DNA from: Variovorax paradoxus B4
GTDB lineage: Bacteria; Pseudomonadota; Gammaproteobacteria; Burkholderiales; Burkholderiaceae_C
DNA length: 64,000 nt
Reading direction: 5' to 3'
Assembly (NCBI RefSeq): GCF_000463015.1
Contig: NC_022247.1
Span: forward strand, 5,207,501-5,271,500
The position numbers were made by a program, and so were the translations under genes. Within the stretch, counting starts at the first letter, position 1, and each line of letters starts with the position of its first letter. Of the stretch, positions 57,595-64,000 are shown in pieces. Under the pieces are notes generated by a model. It ran no database searches. It worked only from the letters and a program-made list of their open reading frames with translations, and had not been told where the DNA came from.

Positions 57595-59109
57595 ATGTTT
57601 CCCATCGACTTCTTCTGGCGCGCCGCGGCGCGCTGGCCCGACAACATTGCCATCGACGCCCCCGAGGGCACCCTCCGCTACGAGGCGCTGGCCGCCCAGG
57701 TGGCGGCGCTGGCGGCCGCGCTGGTCGCACTCGACCCCGCGCCGCAAAGCCGCGTGGCCATCTGCGCGAAGAACAGCGCGGAGCACATCGCCGCGCTGCT
57801 CGCGGTGCTGGCCTGCGGCAAGGTCTGGGTGCCGCTGAATCCGCAGAGCACGCGGCCGGAGATCCGCCGCATCGTCGATGCCACCGAACCCTCGATCCTC
57901 GTGCTCGACGGCGCCTGCGCCGAACTGCTCGACGGTGCGCCCGGCGCGCGCATCCATACCGGCACGGCGCCGCAGCACGAAGCCACCATCGCGGCGCTGG
58001 CGGCCCGGCACGCGGGCGCACCGCGCCCATCATTCGCGCTGCCGCCGGACGCCACGCAGGCGATCAAGTTCACCGGCGGCACCACCGGCGCGCCCAAGGG
58101 CGTGATGCAGCCATACCGCGCATGGCTGGCCAACATCGCCAACCAGATCCACGCCTGGGGCTTCGACGCGCACGAGCGCTATGTCGTGGCGGCGCCGATC
58201 ACGCACGGCACGTCGACCTACGTGCTGCCCATCCTCGCGCAGGGCGGCTGCCACGTGGTGCTGCCCGCGGCCGGCGCCGAGGCCGTGCGCACGGCCTTCC
58301 GCGAGCGCGGCGGCACGACCTGCTTCATGCCGCCCACGCTGGTCTACATGCTGATGGCGCTGCCGGGCGCATCGCGCGCCGACTTCCCGCGCCTGCGCCG
58401 GCTGATCTATGGCGGCGCGCCGATGCCTTCGGAAAAGATCCGCGAGGTGCGCGCATTCTTCGGCCCGGTGCTGGGCACCACGTACGGCCAGACCGAGGCA
58501 CCCCAGATCCTCACCGTGATGCTTCCCGAGGACTTCGAGGACGAGCGCAACTGGGCCGCCGTGGGCCGCACCGCCTGGTTCAGCGACGTGGCCATCATGG
58601 CGCCGGACGGCCGGCTGCTGCCCGCTGGCGAAGTGGGCGAAGTGGTGGCGCGCGGCGACCTGCTGATGACCGGCTACTGGCGCCTGCCCGAAAAGACCGC
58701 CGAGACGCTGGTGGACGGCTGGCTGCACACCGGCGACCGGGGCCTGATCGACGAGCGCGGCTACCTCTACCTGAAGGACCGCCTGAAGGACATGGTCATC
58801 ACGGGCGGCTTCAACGTGTACCCGGTGGACGTGGAGAACGCGCTGGGCCAGCACCCGGCCGTGCACGAGTGCGCCGTGTTCGGCGTCCCCGACGACAAGT
58901 GGGGCGAGGCGGTGCAGGCCGCCGTGCAGCTGCGCCCCGGCCGCCACGCCACCGAGGCCGAGCTGATCGCCTTCGTGCGCGAGCGCCTGGGCCCCGTGCA
59001 GACGCCCAAGCACATCCATTTCCACGAGGCCCTGCCGCGCTCACCCGTGGGCAAGGTGCTCAAGAGCGCCGTGCGCGAACTCGCCACGGCGGCCACCGCC
59101 ACATCCTGA
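57595..59109 (+). CDS. AMP-forming acyl-CoA ligase
   Basis: 504-residue ANL-family ligase. The P-loop TGGTTGAPKGVMQPYRA, A5-type LGTTYGQTEAPQ, GWLHTGDRGLIDERGYLYL and the hinge KDRLKDMVITGGFNVYP are intact, and the A10 Lys is in SPVGKVLKSAVREL. It is short and lacks the N-terminal extension of long-chain ligases. Position: second gene of the Bug-ligase-lyase unit, 37 bases after the Bug gene and 17 bases before the lyase gene. It would convert the imported acid to a CoA ester; a carboxylate substrate with a 3-hydroxy group is suggested by the lyase downstream but not proven. Confidence 0.9.
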   Translation: MFPIDFFWRAAARWPDNIAIDAPEGTLRYEALAAQVAALAAALVALDPAPQSRVAICAKNSAEHIAALLAVLACGKVWVPLNPQSTRPEIRRIVDATEPSILVLDGACAELLDGAPGARIHTGTAPQHEATIAALAARHAGAPRPSFALPPDATQAIKFTGGTTGAPKGVMQPYRAWLANIANQIHAWGFDAHERYVVAAPITHGTSTYVLPILAQGGCHVVLPAAGAEAVRTAFRERGGTTCFMPPTLVYMLMALPGASRADFPRLRRLIYGGAPMPSEKIREVRAFFGPVLGTTYGQTEAPQILTVMLPEDFEDERNWAAVGRTAWFSDVAIMAPDGRLLPAGEVGEVVARGDLLMTGYWRLPEKTAETLVDGWLHTGDRGLIDERGYLYLKDRLKDMVITGGFNVYPVDVENALGQHPAVHECAVFGVPDDKWGEAVQAAVQLRPGRHATEAELIAFVRERLGPVQTPKHIHFHEALPRSPVGKVLKSAVRELATAATATS

Positions 59110-59126
59110 ACGAAAGAGACCACGCC

Positions 59127-59909
59127 ATGACTTCCACCTCCGGAACGCCCGTCACCCGCCTGTGCACCCACACGCTCACCAGCCTGCACTACCGCGAGGC
59201 CGACCTGGTCGAAGACCTGCTCGGCAAGAAGACCTTCACCGAGGTGATGCTGATGCAGATCCTGAACCGCACGCCGCGCGGCGTGGACCTGCGCATCACC
59301 GATGCGGTGCTGGTGGTGCTGATGGAGCACGGCCTCACGCCCAGCGCCATTGCCACGCGCCTGATCTACATGAGCGCGCCCGAGAACCTGCAGGGCGCCG
59401 TCTCGGCCGGGCTGCTGGCGGTGGGCAGTTCGTTCGTGGGCACCATGGAGAACTGCGCCGGGCTGCTCGACCGCATCGGCGCCGCCGCCGACCCGGATGC
59501 CGAGGCGATGGAGATCGCGCGCCACTACAAAGGTCTCAGGAGCCCGGTGCCCGGCTTCGGCCACCACCTGCACAAGCCCGTGGACCCGCGCGCCTACAAG
59601 CTGCTCGACATGGCGCGCGCCGAGCCCGAACTGGCCGGCCACAAGGTGCGGGCGCTGGAGCGCCTGTCCGCCGCGGTGGATGCCATGGCCGGGCGCCCCA
59701 TCACCATCAACGCGACCGGCGCGGTGGCCGCGCTGCTGGGCGAGATCGGCGTGCCCACCGGGGTGATGCGCGGCTTCGCCGTGATCTCGCGCGCCGCGGG
59801 GCTGGTGGCGCACATCGTCGAGGAGCAGCAGAGTCCCTCGGGCCGCTTCATCTGGGACACCGTCGAGCACGCGATTCCGTTCGTCGGCGCGAGCGGCAAG
59901 CCCGCGTGA
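59127..59909 (+). CDS. Citryl-CoA-lyase-like protein lacking the catalytic Asp
   Basis: 260-residue protein of the citrate-synthase-fold lyase subgroup (citryl-CoA lyase, CSH domain of ATP-citrate lyase). The two catalytic His of the fold are present: His68 in LMEHGLTPS and His146 in PGFGHHLHKPVDPR. The region normally NVDG, whose Asp acts in C-C bond cleavage, reads NATG here with Thr197 in its place. The gene follows an AMP-forming ligase by 17 bases. Together they could act as a two-step lyase, splitting an activated 3-hydroxy acid to a keto acid and acetyl-CoA, but the Asp loss means the reaction is uncertain. The alternative, a non-catalytic or modified enzyme, should be kept in mind. 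Confidence 0.75.
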   Translation: MTSTSGTPVTRLCTHTLTSLHYREADLVEDLLGKKTFTEVMLMQILNRTPRGVDLRITDAVLVVLMEHGLTPSAIATRLIYMSAPENLQGAVSAGLLAVGSSFVGTMENCAGLLDRIGAAADPDAEAMEIARHYKGLRSPVPGFGHHLHKPVDPRAYKLLDMARAEPELAGHKVRALERLSAAVDAMAGRPITINATGAVAALLGEIGVPTGVMRGFAVISRAAGLVAHIVEEQQSPSGRFIWDTVEHAIPFVGASGKPA

Positions 59910-59912
59910 CCC

Positions 59913-60644
59913 TCAGCCATCCAGCTCCGCATAGCGCCTGAAGATCCCGTACTCGTTGAACGCGATGCGGCGCGGGCTTTGCAGGTAGTCGTGCACGCGC
60001 TGGCGGCGCCGGACGTTGTCGTGCAGCTTCTCGACCGCCGGCGTGGCGGCCAGCGCCCGGGCCGCGGCCTTCGGGAACGCATAGCGCAGGCCTTCGACCA
60101 GCTGGAACAGCGACAGGTCGGCATAGGTCAGCACATCACCCACCAGGTGCGACGACCCCGCGGGGTTGCGCCGCAGCACGCGCTCGAACCAGTTCAGGAA
60201 CTTGGGAATCCGCTCCTCGCGGAAGGCCCGCGCGCGCTGCACGGCCGCATCGCGCTGGTCCTCGTAGTAGGCGCCGGTGGAAATCGGGTGGTGCGTGTCG
60301 TGCGCCTCGGCCACCACGTCGGCGATGGTGAGCTGCAGCTGGTGCGTCCACAGGCCGTCGGATTCGCCGACGCCCGCGAGGCCCAGCCGCGGCCCGAGGT
60401 ACAGCAGGATGGCCGCGGTCTGTCCCACGACGATGTCGCCGTCGATCAGGAACGGCGGCGCGAAGGAGGGGCGGACGATGTCGGGGTCGTCGAGCCGGTC
60501 GCCCAGTGCGGACTCCCCGCCGCCCTTCGATTCGGGCAGCCGCGCCACGTCGACATAGTCCGCACCGGCCGCCTCGAGCGCGAGCCGCACGAATTCCCCG
60601 CGGCCCTGGATGGTGGGCCAGTAGTGGAGTTGGTAGGTGGTCAT
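59913..60644 (-). CDS. Glutathione S-transferase-like protein
   Basis: 243-residue protein with a thioredoxin-fold N-domain (LHYWPTIQGRGEFVRLALEAAG; DIVVGQTAAILLYLG) and an all-helical C-domain (DVLTYADLSLFQLVEGLRYAF) typical of GSTs. The active-site Tyr is probably Tyr8 in LHYWP or a nearby residue; the family's SNAIL/QTxA loop is GQTAAIL. The substrate is unknown. It converges on the lyase gene with 3 bases between the stops and is upstream of the azoreductase in the same direction only by proximity (53 bases). Confidence 0.85.
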   Translation of the reverse strand: MTTYQLHYWPTIQGRGEFVRLALEAAGADYVDVARLPESKGGGESALGDRLDDPDIVRPSFAPPFLIDGDIVVGQTAAILLYLGPRLGLAGVGESDGLWTHQLQLTIADVVAEAHDTHHPISTGAYYEDQRDAAVQRARAFREERIPKFLNWFERVLRRNPAGSSHLVGDVLTYADLSLFQLVEGLRYAFPKAAARALAATPAVEKLHDNVRRRQRVHDYLQSPRRIAFNEYGIFRRYAELDG

Positions 60645-60697
60645 GCGGCCATGGTGTCAGGGTCCGCATGGCCCTGCAACCGGCCGCCCAGAGCCCC

Positions 60698-61330
60698 TCA
60701 GAGCCCCTCGGCAAGCTCCACAGCGCGGCGCCTGGCCTCGGCTCTCGCATCGGCATCGACTTCCGGCCCCATCAGCGTCTTCTCGACCACCACGGAGCGC
60801 ACCTCGCGCACGCCGATGAAGCGCAGCCAGGTCTCGATGTAGGGCAGCTGGAAGTCGAGCGCGTGCGCGGAGCCGTCTTTTCCCAGCGGGTAGTCCAGGC
60901 CCCTCGCGCACACCACCGTCGCCCGCCGGGTCTGGAGCATGCCCGAGAGACCCGAGGCGTCGAAGCGGAACAGCACGTCCTTGTGCGACACCACGTCGAT
61001 CAGGTGCTTCAGCTTGTAGGGAATGCCGAAGTTCCACAGCGGCATCGCCAGCACGATGTGGTCCGCGGCGTGAAAAGGCGCGGCGACGCGACGCACCTCG
61101 TCCCAGGCCGTTTGCTGGGCGTCGCTCAACGGCACGCCGTTGATGCCGGCGTACTTGGCGTCGAGCATGTCCTGCGACAGCTCGGGCAGCTGCATGGTCC
61201 ACGGGTTCAGGGTGGTGACATGGCAGGCCGGGTGGATGCGCGTCACTTCGTCGATGAAGGCGCCGGCCACTTCGATGCTGGCGGAACGCGTCTTCCTGGG
61301 CGAGGTCTCGATGTAAAGCAGTTCTTTCAT
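60698..61330 (-). CDS. azoR: FMN-dependent NADH-azoreductase
   Basis: 210-residue flavodoxin-fold quinone/azo reductase. It begins MKELLYIETSPRKTRSASIE, where the SPR-x-x-x-S pattern binds the FMN phosphate, and has VLAMPLWNFGIPYKLKHLID and VVCARGLDYPLG as the other flavin loops. Members reduce quinones or azo dyes with NADH. The start at ATG 61328-61330 gives the standard N-terminus. It is divergent from the LysR gene across a T-N11-A-type site, so LysR probably regulates it in response to quinone or oxidant stress, which is a common pairing for azoR-type genes. Confidence 0.9.
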   Translation of the reverse strand: MKELLYIETSPRKTRSASIEVAGAFIDEVTRIHPACHVTTLNPWTMQLPELSQDMLDAKYAGINGVPLSDAQQTAWDEVRRVAAPFHAADHIVLAMPLWNFGIPYKLKHLIDVVSHKDVLFRFDASGLSGMLQTRRATVVCARGLDYPLGKDGSAHALDFQLPYIETWLRFIGVREVRSVVVEKTLMGPEVDADARAEARRRAVELAEGL

Positions 61331-61409
61331 GGCGTGCGGGGGTGAGTGGTTCGGAACGCCGAGGCTAGGCAGCACAGACCCTGCACACAAGCAACATAAT
61401 TTGCAGCCA

Positions 61410-61430
61410 TTCAGAACAAACTTCACTGAA
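61410..61430. promoter_or_regulatory. LysR-type binding site TTCAG-N11-CTGAA
   Basis: TTCAG (61410-61414) and CTGAA (61426-61430) are perfect inverted arms separated by exactly 11 bases, the T-N11-A geometry of LysR operators. The site ends 4 bases before the LysR start and lies in the gap shared with the divergent azoreductase, fitting autoregulation and control of that gene. Confidence 0.7.
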
Positions 61431-61434
61431 ACCC

Positions 61435-62322
61435 ATGCTCGACTCCCAACAGCTGCGCGCCTTCGTCTCGGTGGCCGACCACGGCAGCGTGACCCGGGCG
61501 GCCGACGCCATGCACCTGACGCAATCGGCCGTGAGCGCGCAGATCCGGCGGCTCGAAGAGCAGCTGGGCTGCCGCGTCTTCGACCGCACCACCCGGTCGC
61601 TGCAGCTCACAGCCCAGGGCAGCGTGCTGCTGAGCTATGCCAGGAGCATCCTCAACCTGCAGCAGCAGGCGGTCTCCAGGCTCGCGGCGCCCCGTCATGC
61701 GCCGGCCACGCTGCGCCTCGGATGCTCGGAGGGGTTCCCTAGCGGATGGCTGTTCGCCGCGCTCGCGGGCTTTCGCCAGCGCAGGCCCGACGTGCATGTG
61801 GAAATCACCTGCGGCATCAGCACGGTGCTGGCCAAACAGGTGCGGCAGCGCTCGCTCGACCTGATGGTCGGAACGGTCTGCGACGCCGGAAGCGACACCG
61901 AAACGCTCTGGATGGAGCCGCTGGTCTGGGCTTTTTCGACAAAGGCGCTGCTCGACCCCGACGCGCCCGCCCCGCTGGCTTTTCTCTCGGAGCCCTGTCC
62001 GTTCCGCGAAGCCGCGCTTGCCTCGTTGGCCGGGCACGGAACGACGAACTGGCAGGTCGTGCTGACCGCGCAGGGCTCGGGCGCATTGGTGGCCGCCGCG
62101 GCCGCCGGCCTGGCGATCACCGTGCTGACGCCCTCGGGCATGCCGCCCATCCTGCGCTCCATTCCGCCGGGCAGCTTTCTGCCGCCGCTGCCGCCCGCGC
62201 GCTTCGTGATCCAGCGCGCCGAAGGGAGCGCGGCGCCGAAGCCGCTGGCGGCGCTGGTCGACGAGGTGCGCGAGGCCTGCTTCAGGTGGCGCGGGGCGCA
62301 CGCGGGAGCGCTCGACGCGTAG
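61435..62322 (+). CDS. LysR-family transcriptional regulator
   Basis: 295-residue LysR regulator. The winged HTH is residues 1-60: MLDSQQLRAFVSVADHGSVT, AADAMHLTQSAVSAQIRRL, and QLGCRVFDRTTRSLQLTAQG. The effector domain follows with APATLRLGCSEGFPSGWLF and VEITCGISTVLAKQ. The regulator is divergent from azoR, with a 21-base interrupted palindrome directly upstream of its start, so control of azoR is likely. The effector cannot be read from sequence. It is followed convergently by the Bug gene with 30 bases between stops. Confidence 0.9.
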   Translation: MLDSQQLRAFVSVADHGSVTRAADAMHLTQSAVSAQIRRLEEQLGCRVFDRTTRSLQLTAQGSVLLSYARSILNLQQQAVSRLAAPRHAPATLRLGCSEGFPSGWLFAALAGFRQRRPDVHVEITCGISTVLAKQVRQRSLDLMVGTVCDAGSDTETLWMEPLVWAFSTKALLDPDAPAPLAFLSEPCPFREAALASLAGHGTTNWQVVLTAQGSGALVAAAAAGLAITVLTPSGMPPILRSIPPGSFLPPLPPARFVIQRAEGSAAPKPLAALVDEVREACFRWRGAHAGALDA

Positions 62323-62352
62323 CGCCGCGCCCCCGGCTCGCGGGCTTGCTGG

Positions 62353-63351
62353 CTACTCGGCCGTGATCCCCGCCTTGCGCACCACCTCGCCAAACTTGAC
62401 GAGGCGCTCGGACATCATCTTCTCGAAGGCGGCAGGCGTCATTTCCTCGGGCGCGATCACGCCGCGCTCCTTGAGGCTGGCCTGCATGGCCGGCGACGTG
62501 GCCACCTGGCGCACGGCCTTGTACAGCGTCTGCACGATGGCGTCCGGCGTGCCGCCCGGGGCGGCCAGCCCCGTCCACGACGTGAGGTTGAGCTGGGGGT
62601 AGCCCACTTCGGCCATGGTGGGCACGTCGGGCAGCTGCGGCAGGCGCTTGTCGGCCGCCACGGCGAGCGCGCGCACCCTGCCGGCCTGCACGTGCGGCAG
62701 CATGATGACCAGGTTGTCGAGAATGAACTGCACCTCGTTGGCCAGCACGGCCGTGATCAGCGGCGTGCCGCCGCGGTAGGGGATGTGCGTGGTGAACACG
62801 CCCGTGGCGGCCTTGAGCATCTCCACGTTGAGCTGGCCCATGCTGCCCACGCCGCCGCTGCCGTAGTTGAGCTTGCCGGGGTTCTTCTTCGCGTAGTCGA
62901 TGAACTCCTTGAAGCTCTTGATGGGCAGGCTCGAATGCACCACCAGCGCATTGGGCTGGCGGCCCAGGATGGCGATGTTCTCGAAATCCTTGATGGGGTC
63001 ATAGCCCACCTTGGGCTGCGTGAGCGGGTTGGCCAGGTGACTGCTCTGCGACGACACCACCAGCGTGTAGCCGTCGGGCTTGGCGCGCGCCACCATCTGC
63101 GACGCCACCGAGCCGCCCGCACCGGCGCGGTTCTCCACCACGATGGGCACGCCCAGCGCGCTCGACAGCGGCTCCGAATACTGGCGCGCCATGATGTCCA
63201 CCGACCCGCCCGGAGGGAACGGCACCACGAGCGTGATGGGGCGCGAGGGGAACTTGTCGTCGGCGTGTGCCGCCAGCGGCGCCAGGCCCGCGAGGCCAAG
63301 GCCCAGGCCGGCGTTGAGGATGTGGCGACGAGTGGGTTGTGTGGGGTGCAT
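62353..63351 (-). CDS. Bug family solute-binding protein
   Basis: 332-residue TctC/Bug receptor with a Tat-like signal peptide (PTRRHILNAGLGLGLAGLAP, containing RRH), then LVVPFPPGGSVDIMARQYS, VPIVVENRAGAGGSVASQMV, NYGSGGVGSMGQLNVEML and HIPYRGGTPLITAVLANEV. The binding site probably takes a carboxylic acid. No TctAB membrane genes are nearby. It is the gene after (downstream of) an M20-family amidohydrolase/peptidase gene on the minus strand with a 26-base gap, so it may import a substrate of that enzyme, such as an N-acyl amino acid or dipeptide-like compound; this is inference. Confidence 0.92.
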   Translation of the reverse strand: MHPTQPTRRHILNAGLGLGLAGLAPLAAHADDKFPSRPITLVVPFPPGGSVDIMARQYSEPLSSALGVPIVVENRAGAGGSVASQMVARAKPDGYTLVVSSQSSHLANPLTQPKVGYDPIKDFENIAILGRQPNALVVHSSLPIKSFKEFIDYAKKNPGKLNYGSGGVGSMGQLNVEMLKAATGVFTTHIPYRGGTPLITAVLANEVQFILDNLVIMLPHVQAGRVRALAVAADKRLPQLPDVPTMAEVGYPQLNLTSWTGLAAPGGTPDAIVQTLYKAVRQVATSPAMQASLKERGVIAPEEMTPAAFEKMMSERLVKFGEVVRKAGITAE

Positions 63352-63377
63352 GGAATCGGCTCTCGAAGGCAAAAGAA

Positions 63378-64000
63378 TCAGGGGTGGTCCAGGATGGCCA
63401 GCGCCACGGCCTGGGCGCGCGGCACGAAGGTGGCGAGCTCGCAGTACTCGCGCTCGGTGTGCGCGTGCCCGCCCACGGGGCCGGTGCCGCACAGCGTGGG
63501 CGCGCCCACCGAGGCGGTCAGGCCGCTGTCGGCCGCGCCGCCCGTGAACTCTCCCTGCACCTCGAAGCCCAGGGCCCGGGCACCGTGCTGGTAGAGCGCC
63601 AGCAGCTCGTCGGGCGTGGGCTTCATGGGCATGGTGCGTCGCGATCCGGTCACGCGCCCCTTGGTGCGCGGCACGGACTCTTCCTCGACGATGCCGCGCA
63701 CCTTCGCGAGCAGTTCGTCCGGGTCCGTTTCCGACGTGAAGCGCATGTCCAGCTCGGCCTTGGCATGCGGCGCCACCATGTTGGGCACGATGCCGCCGTG
63801 CACCACGCCCACGTTGGCGGTCACGCCCGTGGCCGGATCGGTCAGCGCATGCAGCGCGAGGATCTTGCGGGCCAGCGCCTCGATGGCACTGGCGCCGGCC
63901 GCGTGGTTGATGCCCGCATGGGCGGCGACGCCCTCGACCTCGAACTCCACCACCATCGAGCCCTTGCGGCTGGTGACGAGATTGCCGCTGACGCGGCCCG
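63378..64000 (-). CDS. M20-family metallopeptidase/carboxypeptidase, C-terminal part (cut by window edge)
   Basis: 207 codons of an M20 zinc peptidase, running off the window at 64000. The part seen includes the dimerisation domain (VEFEVEGVAAHAGINHAAGASA) and the end of the catalytic domain (FTGGAADSGLTASVGAPTLCG with the His in GPVGGHAHTEREYCELA as metal ligand). The bacterial carboxypeptidase G2-like subfamily shows the same arrangement. The N-terminal metal-binding His/Asp residues are outside the window, so full activity cannot be judged. A Bug receptor gene follows 26 bases downstream on the same strand. Confidence 0.85.
   Translation of the reverse strand, partial: GRVSGNLVTSRKGSMVVEFEVEGVAAHAGINHAAGASAIEALARKILALHALTDPATGVTANVGVVHGGIVPNMVAPHAKAELDMRFTSETDPDELLAKVRGIVEEESVPRTKGRVTGSRRTMPMKPTPDELLALYQHGARALGFEVQGEFTGGAADSGLTASVGAPTLCGTGPVGGHAHTEREYCELATFVPRAQAVALAILDHP

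Noticed and set aside
1..64000. tRNA, rRNA, CRISPR, insertion sequence or prophage genes
   Set aside because: No tRNA-like fold, repeat-spacer array, transposase or phage gene was seen; almost all sequence is accounted for by ordinary genes.

Overview
This 64 kb window comes from the chromosome of a high-GC betaproteobacterium, most likely family Comamonadaceae and probably Variovorax or a close relative. That placement is inferred from gene content: three orphan Bug-type tricarboxylate-binding proteins, a DUF3567 protein, a DUF2783/FAD-monooxygenase pair, beta-type PilT/PilU, PHA-type phasins and a stand-alone CYP102 fusion. Gene density is very high. I annotate 58 protein genes that look intact or run off an edge, plus one frameshifted gene (yraN). 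I saw no rRNA, tRNA, CRISPR array, IS element or prophage.

Layout. 0-6.8 kb: end of an ABC-F-like gene, a phospholipase D-type lipoprotein, a minus-strand copper locus (DUF2946, TonB receptor, YcnI-PCuAC fusion) and a TraB/GumN protein. 6.9-15.3 kb: a VOC protein, a YwqK-like repeat protein, an aromatic-type catabolic unit (FAD monooxygenase, DUF2783, Bug protein) facing a LuxR regulator across a perfect palindrome, an FAH-family hydrolase, then DUF3108 and DUF3567 genes. 15.3-21.5 kb: AbrB-type membrane protein, ChaN lipoprotein, omega-aminotransferase, purU, a YXWGXW protein and an SGNH hydrolase. 21.5-28.5 kb: an acyl-CoA ligase and a single-chain biotin-dependent acyl-CoA carboxylase, divergent from a TetR regulator and an ABC-type binding protein.

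28.5-36.6 kb: a gap holding two inverted copies of a structured repeat, a CYP102 P450-reductase fusion, then a minus-strand storage-lipid cluster. In that cluster a WS/DGAT acyltransferase, a granule-associated-like protein and a phasin all carry Ala/Lys/Pro-rich histone-H1-like tails, and a PhaD-like TetR regulator and an alpha/beta hydrolase follow. 36.8-45.3 kb: S9 peptidase, arginase, FUSC/MarR pair, DUF2242 lipoprotein, nucleoside-kinase-like protein, glutamate dehydrogenase and two small exported proteins. 45.3-51.8 kb: putA with a divergent Lrp regulator, yggS, pilT and pilU. 51.8-55.6 kb: a beta-hydroxyacid dehydrogenase, then the conserved yraN-diaA-dolP set divergent from rsmI. 55.6-64 kb: an IclR regulator with a Bug protein, an AMP-forming ligase and a citryl-CoA-lyase-like protein that lacks the expected catalytic Asp, then GST, azoreductase with a divergent LysR, a third Bug protein and a truncated M20 peptidase.

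Many small units pair uptake (Bug or ABC binding proteins) with CoA activation, CoA-ester chemistry and a dedicated regulator. Amino-acid catabolism (arginase, PutA, glutamate dehydrogenase, aminotransferase) funnels into glutamate and central metabolism. The most unusual items are the covarying inverted repeat, the tailed WS/DGAT-phasin cluster, the single-chain carboxylase with its ligase, and the ligase/citryl-CoA-lyase-like pair.
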